Source of the DNA: Hydrogenothermaceae bacterium
Lineage (GTDB): Bacteria > Aquificota > Aquificia > Aquificales > Hydrogenothermaceae
Length of the DNA stretch: 64,000 bases
Reading direction: 5' to 3'
Assembly: GCA_026418535.1 (NCBI GenBank)
Contig: JAOABC010000003.1
Coordinates: 1-64,000 of the forward strand
Positions 38,858 through 49,166 of this stretch are shown piece after piece. The notes beneath the pieces are model-generated. The model ran no database searches and was not told the origin of the DNA. It was given only the letters and a program-made list of their open reading frames with translations. Positions within the stretch are counted from its first letter, which is position 1. Each line of letters begins with the position of its first letter. The position numbers and the translations under genes are program-made.

Positions 38858-39202
38858 ATGCACGAGTTCTCTGTAGCAAATAGTCTGCTGAGACTTATAG
38901 AAGAGAACGTTAGGCAGAATCACGGAAAGAGTGTTATAAAGGTGGTAGTGAAAGTAGGGGTATTGTCCGGTATAGAACCACATCTTCTAAAGGTAGCCTT
39001 TGATCATTTAAAAGAGAGAAGTGTAGCAGACAAGTCCGAACTTATCATAGAGGTCCAACAGGTTTTAATCAGATGTAGAGAGTGTGGATACACAGGGGAG
39101 GTAGAAGACTACCAATTCGTGTGTAAAGAGTGTGGAAGCCATCAGCTGGACATACTGGATGGTAAAGATATGGTTCTAAAGAGTATACAGATGGAAGCGT
39201 AG
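38858..39202 (+). CDS. hypA: Hydrogenase nickel-insertion protein HypA
   Basis: A 114-residue metallochaperone. The nickel site is at MHE (His2), and the zinc site at CRECG...CKECG. It partners HypB in nickel insertion and lies directly after hypE with no gap. Confidence 0.95.
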   Translation: MHEFSVANSLLRLIEENVRQNHGKSVIKVVVKVGVLSGIEPHLLKVAFDHLKERSVADKSELIIEVQQVLIRCRECGYTGEVEDYQFVCKECGSHQLDILDGKDMVLKSIQMEA

Positions 39203-39205
39203 AGT

Positions 39206-39715
39206 ATGAGGATAGCGGTCTTAGGGGTCGGGAATGTACTCTTTAGGGATGAGGGTTTGGGAGTTTTTGTGGTCAAATACCTTGAAAAGAACTACAAACT
39301 TTACGGAGATGTAGACCTTCTAGACGGTGGCACAGGAGGTCTAAAACTACTGGAATACTTCAAAGAGTACGACATAATAATCATGGTAGATGTAGTCTCC
39401 ATAGATGACAAGGTGGGAAGTGTACACAGAATAGAAGGAGAGAGTGTAAAAAGGTTACTTACCAACCACAGGACAGCCCATGAGGTGGGAATAGGGGAAG
39501 TTATGGAGATGATCTCTCTACTGGATAGGTCTCCAAAGGTGGTCATCATAGGAGTTGTACCGGAGGATGTATATACCCCAAGGATAGGCTTGTCTCCATC
39601 CCTTGAAAGGGTGTTTCCGAATATCGTGGAGGCTATCTTAAAGGAACTAGAGAGTCTTGGAGTTTCTTTTGAAAAGGTACAGGACATACCTTTAAGTGAG
39701 ATAGGTAAGCTCTAA
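39206..39715 (+). CDS. Hydrogenase maturation protease (HupD/HyaD family)
   Basis: A 169-residue endopeptidase that trims the C-terminus of a NiFe-hydrogenase large subunit after nickel insertion. LGVGNVLFRDEGLG holds the first metal acid (Glu), IMVDVVS the Asp, and TAHEVGIGEV the His. The last 30 residues extend past the usual end. Its hydrogenase target is not in this window. Confidence 0.92.
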   Translation: MRIAVLGVGNVLFRDEGLGVFVVKYLEKNYKLYGDVDLLDGGTGGLKLLEYFKEYDIIIMVDVVSIDDKVGSVHRIEGESVKRLLTNHRTAHEVGIGEVMEMISLLDRSPKVVIIGVVPEDVYTPRIGLSPSLERVFPNIVEAILKELESLGVSFEKVQDIPLSEIGKL

Positions 39716-39716
39716 G

Positions 39717-41975
39717 ATGGAGCTTTTAAAGAGAGCTGTTATACTTATATCTGGAGTAGTCCAGGGAGTAGGTTTTAGGCCCTTTATATACAGAGTTGCA
39801 AAAAAATACAACCTAAAAGGATATGTAAGAAACGATGGAAAAGGAGTGAGAGTAGAGGTTGAAGGGGGAGAGAAAGATATACTGGAGTTTATACGTTCTG
39901 TAGAAGCTCAAAAACCAGCTATGTCACAGATAACCTCTTTAGAAGTAGACTTCAAGGATAACCTAGTAGGGTATACAGATTTTCTGATAGAAGAGAGTAT
40001 AAAGGATGACAGGAAGGAAGTGTCCATCTCTCCGGATATTTCCATCTGTGATAGATGTATAGAAGAGATGTTAGACCCATCTAACAGAAGATATCTCTAC
40101 CCATTCATAAACTGCACAGACTGTGGGCCAAGATTTTCCATAATCTGTGCCTTACCTTACGACAGAAAAGAAACTGTTATGAAAAAGTTCACGATGTGTT
40201 TTGAGTGTAGTAGAGAGTACAAAGACCCTACAGACAGGAGATTTCACGCCCAACCAAACGCATGCCACGTTTGTGGACCCCAGCTATTCCTCTACACATC
40301 AACCGGAAGGTTAGTTGGTGAGAAGATGAAGGCTCTGGAAGAAGCTTGTAAGATAGTACAGGAAGGGATGATAGTCGCTGTGAAAGGTATAGGTGGGCTT
40401 CATCTAGTGTGTGATGCTACTAACACAGAGGCTGTATCTCTCCTCCGGCAGAGGAAGAGAAGGTTAGAAAAACCATTCCCAGTGATGTTCAAAGACATTC
40501 AACAAGCAAGGGAGTATACCCGCATAACACCCCACGAAGAGAGCCTATTAACCTCTCCCCAAAGGCCCATCGTACTGGTACAGAGGCTACAGGAAGAAAA
40601 ACTGTCTCCTCTTGTAGCTCCAGATTTAGACAGAGTTGGAGTTTTCTTACCTTACTCGCCACTACACTACCTCATCCTAACGAAAGTAAACAGACCACTT
40701 GTTGTGACTTCTGCTAACATATCCAGAGAACCGATGATAAAAGATAACCAAGAAGCTATTGAAAAACTGCCTCAATCTGCAGATTTCATCCTTCTACACA
40801 ACAGGGATATAAAAAACAGAGTTGACGATTCTGTGGTTCTCTCTGTAGGAGAAAAGAGAGTTTTCCTGAGAATTGGAAGAGGGTACGCACCCTTATCTTT
40901 TAAACTACCAGCCAAGCTTAGGAAGAACGTCCTTGCAGTTGGAGGGCACCAGAAGGTTTCTGTAGCCATAGCCTTTGAGGATAATGTGATAATTTCACCT
41001 TATATAGGAGACATGGAGACAGTTGAATCTACAGAAGCTTTTCAAGAAACAGTATTCACCCTCTTCAAACTGTACAACTTCTGGCCGGAAGTAGTTGTTT
41101 CAGACTTACACCCTGGATACTACACCACCAAGTGGGCACAGCTCTTCTCAGAAGAGAACCAGCTGGAGCATCTAAAGGTCCAGCACCACATCGCCCACGC
41201 CCTATCCCTAAATCTAGACGCAGATGTAAAAGAGGAGATATTATATGTCTGTTGGGACGGAACCGGATACGGATTTGATGGGAATCTATGGGGAGGGGAA
41301 TTTTTAATATTTGATGGTTCCAACATCGCCAGAGCCATGAGTTTTAGATACTTCAGACTGATCGGAGGAGAAAAAGCTATAAGAGAGCCCCGGAGAGTAG
41401 CTTTATCAATACTCTTTCAGTTGTACGGAAAAGATATACTCAGACTAAACATCCCAGCTGTATTCTCCTTCAAAGAGAGAGAGATAGAGAACCTCTACAC
41501 CCTCTGGGAGAAAGGGATTAACAGCCCTCTTACATCTTCAGTTGGCAGGTTGTTTGATGCAGTCAGCTCTATCTTAGGTATAAAACATACTGTCTCTTAC
41601 GAAGGACAGTCTGGTATGATCATGGAGAGGTTCTACGACCCTTCTATAAAGGAGTTCTATCCATTCAAGATAGAGAATGGTCAAATAGACTGGTCCTTGA
41701 TGTTCTTTGGGATTATAGAGGACAGGTATAAAAGGCCCCTGGCTGTGTCTAAGTTCATAAATACTCTATCAAAGATAGCTGTAGAGGTATCAAAAATGTA
41801 CCAGCTAAACATCGGCCTATCTGGAGGAGTATTCCAGAATGGGAAGCTCCTTGGTAGAATCCTTAAAGATTGCAAGAAAGAAGGAATAAAAGTCTACTTA
41901 CATAGTTCCCTCCCACCGAATGATGGAGGACTTGCTTTAGGTCAGTTAGGTTTCATATTAAAGATGGTAAAATAG
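39717..41975 (+). CDS. hypF: Carbamoyltransferase HypF
   Basis: Makes the thiocarbamate on HypE from carbamoyl phosphate and ATP. 752 residues: acylphosphatase domain (1-90, with GVVQGVGFRPFIYR), two zinc fingers (CDRCIEEM...CTDCGPR and CFECSREY...CHVCGP), YrdC-like domain (about 200-380) and Kae1-like domain with HHIAHALS and SGGVFQNGKLL. Start ATG two bases after the protease stop. Last of the hyp operon. Confidence 0.95.
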   Translation: MELLKRAVILISGVVQGVGFRPFIYRVAKKYNLKGYVRNDGKGVRVEVEGGEKDILEFIRSVEAQKPAMSQITSLEVDFKDNLVGYTDFLIEESIKDDRKEVSISPDISICDRCIEEMLDPSNRRYLYPFINCTDCGPRFSIICALPYDRKETVMKKFTMCFECSREYKDPTDRRFHAQPNACHVCGPQLFLYTSTGRLVGEKMKALEEACKIVQEGMIVAVKGIGGLHLVCDATNTEAVSLLRQRKRRLEKPFPVMFKDIQQAREYTRITPHEESLLTSPQRPIVLVQRLQEEKLSPLVAPDLDRVGVFLPYSPLHYLILTKVNRPLVVTSANISREPMIKDNQEAIEKLPQSADFILLHNRDIKNRVDDSVVLSVGEKRVFLRIGRGYAPLSFKLPAKLRKNVLAVGGHQKVSVAIAFEDNVIISPYIGDMETVESTEAFQETVFTLFKLYNFWPEVVVSDLHPGYYTTKWAQLFSEENQLEHLKVQHHIAHALSLNLDADVKEEILYVCWDGTGYGFDGNLWGGEFLIFDGSNIARAMSFRYFRLIGGEKAIREPRRVALSILFQLYGKDILRLNIPAVFSFKEREIENLYTLWEKGINSPLTSSVGRLFDAVSSILGIKHTVSYEGQSGMIMERFYDPSIKEFYPFKIENGQIDWSLMFFGIIEDRYKRPLAVSKFINTLSKIAVEVSKMYQLNIGLSGGVFQNGKLLGRILKDCKKEGIKVYLHSSLPPNDGGLALGQLGFILKMVK

Positions 41976-42005
41976 TTAACCTAATAATCTTCTAGGTTAT
42001 AGAGT

Positions 42006-43304
42006 ATGGGAAAACTTTTAATAATAATAGTTTGGAGTGTGTTGATGTTTGTGGATATAACTACAGCTAAGGATGTGTATGTAAAGAGACTTTCTAATGG
42101 CTACACATTAGTGGTGAAGGAGAGAGAGGATACTCAGGCTGTCTCAGTTCAGGTTTGGTTTGGTATAGGCTCTATATACGAGAAAGACAGGGAAAGAGGT
42201 ATATCCCACTTCTTGGAGCATATGCTCTTTAACGGAACAGAGTATACAGCCTCAGGAGAGATTGAGTTTGAGGTAGAGAAGAAAGGAGGTAGGATAAACG
42301 CAGCCACGAGTTTTGACTTCACATTCTACTATATAAACATAGCAAACGTCTTTTGGCAAGATGCCCTCAAGTATCTCTACTACATGACCACCTCCCCAAC
42401 CCTTTCTGACAAGATGGTGGAGAAGGAGAAACCTATAGTTCTAGAGGAGCTAAACAGACATCTTGATAACCCAAAGAACCTCTTATGGGACACCTACAAC
42501 GAGCTTGCTTACCGTAAATCCATGTACAGACATCCAATAATAGGCTATAGAAACACCATAGAGAACTTCTCCGGAGAGCTTGTTAGAAACTACTTCTATT
42601 CCCACTACACTCCATCTGTAGGTTATATAGTGGTAGTTGGAAATGTAAGGAAGGAAGAGGTTGAGAGAGCTGTGGAAGAGGCGTTTGGAAAGGTCAAGGG
42701 CCAGGATTACAGGCCACCCAGACTAGAGATAGAGGAGCCTCAAAAGGAGATAAGGTCCAAGCTGATAAAAAAGCCTCAAGTTACGAGAGGATACGCTGTT
42801 ATAGGTTGGCAAGCTCCGTCTATAAGGGAACCAAGTACTCCAATCTTAATCGTCTTAGAGGAGATCCTCTTTAACGGAAAGAGCTCTCTTATGTACCAAG
42901 AGTTAAAAGAGAAAGGTTATGTTCAAAACATATCCGGAGGATATATGGCACACTTAGGCACAAGCCAGTTCTTGGTATACTACATATCTGACCAAACTAA
43001 AATTCAGGATAACAAAGAAAGAATCTTTAAAATACTTCGAAAGTTAAAAGAAGATGGTATAGATAGTAGAACTTTTGAGGATGCAAAAAAAAGAATAATA
43101 AACAGATATGTTTTCTCCAAGGAGGAAGTGGATAACGATGGAGAGGGTTTAGGATATGCTTTGGCTGTTGCAGGAGACATAGATTATGAGTTAAAATTTA
43201 TAGACAGAATTAAGGCTGTTAAGAAAGAGGATGTTGAAAAGTTTTTAAGAGAGTCCTTAAGAGAGGACAACTATACAGAAGTGATACTAATTCCTGAGAA
43301 ATAG
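42006..43304 (+). CDS. Secreted M16-family zinc peptidase
   Basis: A 432-residue exported protease: signal peptide (about 1-22, ending TTAKD), then the inverted zinc motif HFLEH (H-x-x-E-H) in ISHFLEHMLFNGT and the distal Glu about 76 residues on. Similar to processing peptidase-like PqqL/YmxG proteins found in the periplasm of Aquificota. Single gene between hypF and the tRNA. Confidence 0.9.
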   Translation: MGKLLIIIVWSVLMFVDITTAKDVYVKRLSNGYTLVVKEREDTQAVSVQVWFGIGSIYEKDRERGISHFLEHMLFNGTEYTASGEIEFEVEKKGGRINAATSFDFTFYYINIANVFWQDALKYLYYMTTSPTLSDKMVEKEKPIVLEELNRHLDNPKNLLWDTYNELAYRKSMYRHPIIGYRNTIENFSGELVRNYFYSHYTPSVGYIVVVGNVRKEEVERAVEEAFGKVKGQDYRPPRLEIEEPQKEIRSKLIKKPQVTRGYAVIGWQAPSIREPSTPILIVLEEILFNGKSSLMYQELKEKGYVQNISGGYMAHLGTSQFLVYYISDQTKIQDNKERIFKILRKLKEDGIDSRTFEDAKKRIINRYVFSKEEVDNDGEGLGYALAVAGDIDYELKFIDRIKAVKKEDVEKFLRESLREDNYTEVILIPEK

Positions 43305-43309
43305 AGTAT

Positions 43310-43383
43310 GTCCCCGTAGCTCAGTAGGATAGAGCACTAGATTCCTAATCTGGAGGTCGGCGGTTCGAGTCCGCCCGGGGACA
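43310..43383 (+). tRNA. tRNA-Arg (anticodon CCT)
   Basis: A 74-base cloverleaf: acceptor GTCCCCG/CGGGGAC, D arm TAGCTCAGTAGGATAGAGC, anticodon loop TTCCTAA giving CCT, T arm GGTTCGAGTCC. The CCA end is not encoded. It lies directly at the left edge of the decayed sugar island, a typical integration position. Confidence 0.96.
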
Positions 43384-43406
43384 TATATTTACTATATAAA
43401 TAGTCT

Positions 43407-44287
43407 GTGAAGGCAGTAATACTAGCAGGAGGTTCTGGAACAAGGCTTTATCCTGTAACTCAAAATATAAACAAACACTTTCTTTCCATCTACAACAAGC
43501 CGATGATATAATATCCATTGTTATGCTCCTAAACATAAGGGACATGGTGTTCATGATAAATCCGGATGATCAACATCTATACTCAAAGCTGTTTGAACAC
43601 TTGAAAAGTCTAGGTATTAAAGTGGACTATGTATTACAAGATAGACCTAACGGTCTTGCAGAAAATCTCATCTTAGTAGAAAGCTATATACAGGACAGTC
43701 TGGTTATGTATCTACTGGGAGATAATATACTCTATGGTCACAGTGTTTGGCAGATATTAAACGAAGCTAAAGAAGAGGTTGAAAGGGAAGAGGGTTCTTA
43801 CATCTTCGGATACTCAGTGAAAGACCCTCACAGATTTGGGATGGTAGAGTTCGACAGAGATGGTAGAGTTTTGAGTATAGAGGAAAAGCCAAAACATCCA
43901 AAATCAAACTTCGCAGTTATAGGAGTTTACTTCTTCGACAGAGAGGCAGTGGAGATAGCAAAGAGAGTAAAACCATCCCCGAGAGGTGAACCGGAGATAA
44001 CCTCAGTCTTAGAAGAGTACCTAAGAGAGAAAAAACTAAAGGTAAAACTGTTGGGTAGAGGTTATGCCTGGTTTGACGCAGGAACACACGACAGTTTTTT
44101 AGAGGCAGGAGAGTTTGTCTCTACGATCGAAAACAGGACAGGACTGATGATAGGGTGTATAGAGGAGATAGCCTACAGAAACGGTTGGATAAGCAAAGAG
44201 CAGCTTTTAGAGATAGCAAGATCTCTAATTAAAACAGAGTACGGTAAATATCTGATTCAGATGTTAGAGGAAGAGTATGCCTTTTGA
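43407..44287 (+). pseudogene. rmlA: rmlA: glucose-1-phosphate thymidylyltransferase, frameshifted
   Basis: The first step of dTDP-rhamnose synthesis. GTG at 43407 opens the normal N-terminus ([18 protein letters not shown] and [13 protein letters not shown]), which hits TAA at 43509. The rest, from 43523 to 44287, is in another frame ([28 protein letters not shown]). The missing YYPLS region shows a small deletion at about 43508-43518. The C-terminal frame alone lacks the nucleotide-binding loop. The protein cannot be made whole without frameshifting. Confidence 0.8.
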
Positions 44288-44463
44288 GTTTGAAAGGCTT
44301 AAAGTAAGGTGTGTACGGAGAAGATTAAAGAAACAAGAACAAATAAGGTTTATAATCAATGGTTTTTGCTTTTTAAAAAGCTTCTCCCTAAAAGTATAAA
44401 AACATATTGAAGGTAAGTTACAATATATGGAAAGTATCTTTTAAACCTTGCGGAGGGTAAAAT
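44288..44463. other. Intergenic gap inside the decayed island
   Basis: 176 bases between rmlA and lhgO remnants. Holds a 14-bp palindrome GCTTTTTAAAAAGC at 44368-44381. No gene or clear insertion-sequence end is visible. Confidence 0.5.
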
Positions 44464-45684
44464 TTGAGCCTTAGTGCGGACTTTGTTATAATCGGTACTG
44501 GAATTATTGGCCTCTCTGTCGCAAAAGCTGTAAAAGAAGAATATCCATAATCAAGAATAATAGTGATTGACAAGGAGGATAGAAAGATTCGGTCGGAAAA
44601 CACGCAAGTGGTAGAAATAGTGGAGTTTTGCATGCCGGTTTTTATTATCCAGATTCTTTAAAAGCAAAGTTTACGAGGCAGAGCAATGAAGAGCTTACAG
44701 AGTACTGTAAAAGTAAAGAGCTTAGAATAAATCCATGTGGTAAGGTAGTGGTTACTAAATCAGAGGATGAATTAGAAACTCTGTGTGAACTTAAGAGGTG
44801 AGGAGATACTAATGAAGTAGAGTTATATCTGATAGACGAAAAAGAATTAAGAAGTATTGAGCCTAAGGCAAAAACATATAGAAAAGCTCTTTGGAGTCCA
44901 AAGACAGCTGTAGTTGATCCTTGTGAAGTGATAAATGCTTTAAAACTTAAGCTTGAGAAATTAGAGATTACATTCTTGTTCAACCATCCTTATAAGAGAA
45001 TTCTATCTAAGAATTCAATTATCGCTGGTGAAAAAAGAATTGATTACGGGATGTTGGTCAATTGTGGAGGGCTTTACGCAGACAAGATTGCGAAGGACTT
45101 TGGGTTTTCCCAAAATTATACCCTTGCGCCCTTTAAAGGACTATACCTTGAGTTTAAAGATTCTGAGCGATTAGTAACCAGAAATATATATCCCGTCCCA
45201 AACATAAAAAATCCTTTTCTTGGGATTCACATTACAGTAAAAGTTGATGGCAAGATTAAAATAGGCCCAACTGCTGCTCCCTGTTTTAGAGAGAGAACTA
45301 TGAAAGATTAAATAGTTTTAACTTCAGAGAATTCTTTGACATAATAAATTTCAATATGAAATTATTTATTAAAAACCCTCTTTTTAGAAGCCTTGCTATC
45401 CACGAAATTAAGAAATATTTAAAACATCAGTTATTGAAGGATGCATCAAGGCTCGTGGAAGGATTAGATCTTAAGCCAGAGGAGTGGCAATGGACTAAGC
45501 CAGGCATAAGGCACAGTTAATAGATATAAGAAACTTCCAATTAGTTCATGATTTTTTAGTAGAGGGAGATGAGTATAGTGTGCATATATTGAATGCTATT
45601 TCCCCAGCCTTTACCGCAAGCTTCCCACTTGGAAGATATGTAGTAAAAAACTATATTCTTTCGGGAGGTAAAGTCTATGGCTAA
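44464..45684 (+). pseudogene. lhgO-like FAD oxidase remnant, multiply broken
   Basis: Starts with TTG at 44464 (SADFVIIGTGIIGLSVAKAV) and stops at TAA near 44548; later pieces in other frames give SGRNSGVLHAGFYYPDSLKA, LWSPKTAVVDPCEVI and LVNCGGLYADKIAKDFGF. These match the FAD-dependent L-2-hydroxyglutarate/hydroxyglutarate oxidase (LhgO/DAO) family over its length. Stops and shifts occur near 44548, 44600, 44800, 45309 and 45518. Clearly non-functional. No obvious role in rhamnose synthesis. Confidence 0.78.
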
Positions 45685-46256
45685 GTTTAGAAAGATTGAG
45701 ATACCCTTATCAGGGGTTTAATTTTAGAACCAAGAGTTTTTGAGGACCACAGAGGTTTTTTTTGAAAGTTATAACAAAAGAGACTTCGAAGAATTAGGTA
45801 TAAACTTTAATTCTGTTCAGGATAATCATTCTCTAAGTATTCAAGCAGGAGTCCTAAGGGGGACTCCATTTTTGGCTCGAACCAAAAGCTCAGACGAAGG
45901 TTGTACGGTGTTTAAAGGGTGTTATTTATGATGTGGTGGTTGATCTTAGAAAAGGAAGCTCAACATACAAGAAATGGATAGGGTTTATACTAAGTGAGTA
46001 CAATAAAAAACAAATTCTGGTGCCAAAAAGGTTTGCACACGGGATTTTAACACCTATATCAAATGTGGAGACTCTTTACAAAGTAGATGAGTATTATTCA
46101 CTAGAGTACGATAGGTCGATCAGATGGGATGATCCAGACATAGGGATAGAATGGCCAATTAGTGAGCCCATATTATCTGAAAAGGACAAGAACGCACCGT
46201 ATTTAAAAGACATAGAAGATGAAATAAATTTTTATTTTGGAGGGAAAAATGAATAA
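45677..46256 (+). pseudogene. rmlC: rmlC: dTDP-4-dehydrorhamnose 3,5-epimerase, frameshifted
   Basis: ATG at 45677 opens MAKFRKIEIPLSGV, then TAA. Correcting a missing T in 45717-45719, an indel in the T8 run 45756-45763 and one extra G in the G5 run 45858-45862 gives a continuous RmlC: DHRGFF, NHSLSIQAGVLRG, then LHFWLEPKAQTKVVRC, YDVVVDLRKGSSTY and RFAHGILT. Three run-length errors in one 190-codon gene. Ends at 46256. Confidence 0.8.
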
Positions 46257-47276
46257 AGTTCTTGTTACCGGTGCAGGAGGATACATTGGTAGCACTTTAG
46301 TTCCTAAACTTTTAGAGAGAGTGTATGAAGTATTCGCCACAGATAGGTATTTTTTGGAAAGGAAAAATTAAAACCACACAAAAGGCTACATACATATAAT
46401 CCAGGAGGACGTAAGGTTCTTAATGCCAGATATTATCAACTGTATTGATTACGTTGTAGATCTTGTTGCAATTTCCAACGATCCAAGTGGTGAGAGATTT
46501 TCTGAAGCGACTTGGCAGATAAATTATCTTTCAAGAGTTAGGACAGCAAGATTAGCAAAGGAACGTAGAGTTAAAAGATATATACTCCCTTCAAGTTGTA
46601 GTATATACAGTTTTCAAGAGAATGTAGTGGATGAAACCTCTCCTACCAATCCACTCACAGTTTATGCTAGAGCTAATGAAATGGCAGAAAAAGAAATATT
46701 ATCTCTAGCTAATAAGGATTTTACAGTAGTTGTTTTGAGACTATCTACAGTGTTTGGATATAGTCCCAGGATGAGATTTGACCTTGCTATTAACGGAATG
46801 ACCTACGGAGCATGGAAAAGTGAAAAACTACCTCTCATGAGAGATGGTTCTCAATATAGGCCATTTGTGCATATTGAAGATGTTGCTGAAGCTATAATTA
46901 CATTTCTTGAATTTTCAGAAGTTGGGAAAATAAATGGGGAAATATTTAATATAGGAGGAAATGGGTTAAACTATCAAATAGGACACCTTGGAAAGTTAGT
47001 GGCTAAAATTGCAGAGGAAGTAACTGGTAAAAAGGTAGAAATAGAGTGGCATGGTGATCCGGATAAAAGAAGTTATAGAGTTTCTTTTAACAAAGTAATC
47101 AGACAGTTGGATGGAAGCCAAAAAGAGATGCGGAGTATGGAATTCGTGAGATAATTGATAAATTAGAAAAAGGAATCATTGAAAAAACGTTACAGACTAT
47201 AACGTTAGATTGGTATACAGAATTAGAAAAGTGGAACAAAATAATTAAGGAAGTGCAGATGTACGGAGGTATTTAA
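46249..47276 (+). pseudogene. NAD-dependent sugar epimerase/dehydratase (SDR), frameshifted
   Basis: ATG at 46249 gives the Rossmann start NKVLVTGAGGYIGSTLVPKL, then TAA after a T-run change at 46350-46355. A tandem ACAT insertion follows near 46395. From 46423 the frame runs open (SSCSIYSFQENVVDETSP, VYARANEMAEKE with Y-x3-K replaced by YARAN-x-M). A lost G near 47109-47110 shifts the end, after which REIIDKLEKGIIE and TLDWYTELEKW complete the protein. Four small lesions. Note that the usual catalytic Lys position reads Asn/Glu, so activity was doubtful even when intact. Confidence 0.72.
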
Positions 47277-47277
47277 A

Positions 47278-48127
47278 ATGTCTCTAAGGATTTTAATAAC
47301 AGGTGCTAATGGTCAGTTAGGATCAGAGTTTAAGAGGGTTTTGGACAAAATAGGGATACATTTCATTGTCCAGAGTAAAAAAGAACTAGATTTTACAGAT
47401 CTTATCAAGTTATTTGAGATCGCTAAAACTTTTAAACCAACTCACGTTATAAATTGTACTGCCTATAACTTAGTTGACAAGGCTGAGTCAGAGGCTTTAA
47501 ATGCATATAGAGTCAATACGATAGGAGTGGCGAATCTTTCCTTAGTATGTAGGGAAATTAACGCCTATTTAATTCACTACTCTACAGACTACATATTTGA
47601 CGGAAAGAAAGAAGCCCCTTATACTGAGGAAGATACGCCTAATCCTTTAAACGAATATGGGAAAAGTAAACTAACGGGAGAAATATTGCTAAAAGAGGTC
47701 TGGAGGGAGAAATCTCTCATATTTCGCACAAGTTGGGTTTACGGAAATGGAAAACAAAATTTTATATATAAACTCAACCAATGGGCTCAGAGTCAAGATC
47801 ATCTAAGAATAGCCTGTGATGAATTTTCTGTGCCAACATCAACTAGGACTATCGTAGAGGTAACTTTAAAAGCCATTGATGTAGGATTAACTGGACTGTA
47901 TCATCTTGTAAACTCCGGATATGCTTCAATATACGAGTGGGCTAAGAAATATTTTAAGATTAAGGGAATAGATAAGTTCATATACCCCGCTTACCAGTCA
48001 GATTTCAACTTACCGGCTAAAAGACCGAGATGGTCTGTTATGAGTAATGATAAAATAAAAAAAAGATCTTAGTATTGAGATAGATAGTTGGCAAGAGAGT
48101 TTGGAGAGATACTGTAAGGATTTTGAT
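47278..48127 (+). pseudogene. rmlD: rmlD: dTDP-4-dehydrorhamnose reductase, 3' end frameshifted
   Basis: The last step of dTDP-L-rhamnose synthesis. The frame is intact from ATG 47278 (ILITGANGQLGSEF, HYSTDYIFDGKK, Y126-x3-K in NEYGKSKLTGE) to the A8 run at 48057-48064, where one base too many or too few ends it at 48072. The true ending KDLSIEIDSWQESLERYC continues in the next frame to TGA at 48125-48127, which overlaps mscS. Only about 19 residues are lost, so this protein may still work. Confidence 0.8.
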
Positions 48128-49166
48128 GATTGAGTTTTTAGCAAAATTCCCATATTTATACAGTCTAGCAGTTATAGGTGGGACTTTCCTTGTTTTCCTT
48201 GTAGTAAGGCATTTAGCTATAAAACTGTTGTCTGTTGCTTCTGGAAAAACACAGACAAAAATAGACGATATACTTATCCAGCAGATAAAACTTCCTTCTA
48301 TACTCTGGGGTTTTGTAATAGCCATCCACGTAGGGCTGGAGTTTTCGGACATTCCTCTAAAGTACCAGAAGTTCCTTATAAAGGTAGTCTACAGTATACT
48401 GATCATATCATTTACAATCTTCCTTGCAAACCTTTTAGTCTCTATAATAAAACACCTTTTCCAGCTGAAGAAACTTCCTACAACTGGAACAACCCTAACC
48501 TTCGTAATAATCCAGTCTATAGTGTATATAACCGGTATACTCTTACTACTGTCATACTTAGGGATACCTATAACACCCCTGATTACCACGTTAGGTATAG
48601 GTGGTTTAGCTATAGGTTTAGCGTTAAAAGACACTCTGGCTAACATATTCTCCGGACTATACATACTCATGGAGAAAAGAATAGATATAGGAGATTTTAT
48701 AGAGATAGATGACAAAAAAAGAGGATACATCACAGACATAAACTGGAGGACCACGATTATAAAGACCATCTCAAACGACACAATAATTATCCCTAACGAG
48801 AAATTAGCTCAGAGTACAGTTATAAACTATGCGAAACCTGTAGACTACGTTCGGACATCCATAGAGATACCGGTAAGCTACGAAACAGATACTGATAAGT
48901 TTGAGAGTGTAGTTATGGAAGAGGTAAAACAGTTTATATCCCAAGACAACTCAGTTCTGCCAGAGCCAGAACCTGTTCTCCGCTTAGAGCCAGGGTTTTC
49001 AAACAACTCTCTGATCTACACCCTCTTTGTGTTTTGTTCAGACTACAACACTACCTTCTATGTAAGGAGTGAGCTTCGCAAAAGAATACTAAAAAGATTG
49101 AGAAAGGAAAGAATAGAGATACCTTACAGTAAATTAGACTTATACGTAAAGGAGCTACCAGGTTGA
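48126..49166 (+). CDS. MscS-family mechanosensitive channel
   Basis: A 346-residue channel: helices in residues 12-35, 60-80, 85-105 and the pore helix near 140-165 with GLAIGLALKDTLANIFSGLYIL, followed by the cytoplasmic beta and alpha/beta domains. It releases osmolytes on hypo-osmotic shock. ATG at 48126 overlaps the rmlD tail stop. The TTG at 48123 is an alternative. It overlaps coaE by four bases. Confidence 0.9.
   Translation: MIEFLAKFPYLYSLAVIGGTFLVFLVVRHLAIKLLSVASGKTQTKIDDILIQQIKLPSILWGFVIAIHVGLEFSDIPLKYQKFLIKVVYSILIISFTIFLANLLVSIIKHLFQLKKLPTTGTTLTFVIIQSIVYITGILLLLSYLGIPITPLITTLGIGGLAIGLALKDTLANIFSGLYILMEKRIDIGDFIEIDDKKRGYITDINWRTTIIKTISNDTIIIPNEKLAQSTVINYAKPVDYVRTSIEIPVSYETDTDKFESVVMEEVKQFISQDNSVLPEPEPVLRLEPGFSNNSLIYTLFVFCSDYNTTFYVRSELRKRILKRLRKERIEIPYSKLDLYVKELPG

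Noticed and set aside
43523-44287. Separate nucleotidyltransferase gene starting at ATG 43523
   Set aside because: It lacks the nucleotide-binding N-terminus, which is present just upstream in another frame, so it is the back part of a frameshifted rmlA.
44288-44463. Insertion sequence ends near the rmlA/lhgO junction
   Set aside because: The GCTTTTTAAAAAGC palindrome has no matching partner at the far end and no transposase remnant is seen.
46423-47154. SDR protein starting at ATG 46423 as an intact gene
   Set aside because: The Rossmann NAD-binding start lies upstream in another frame and the C-terminal end continues in a third frame.
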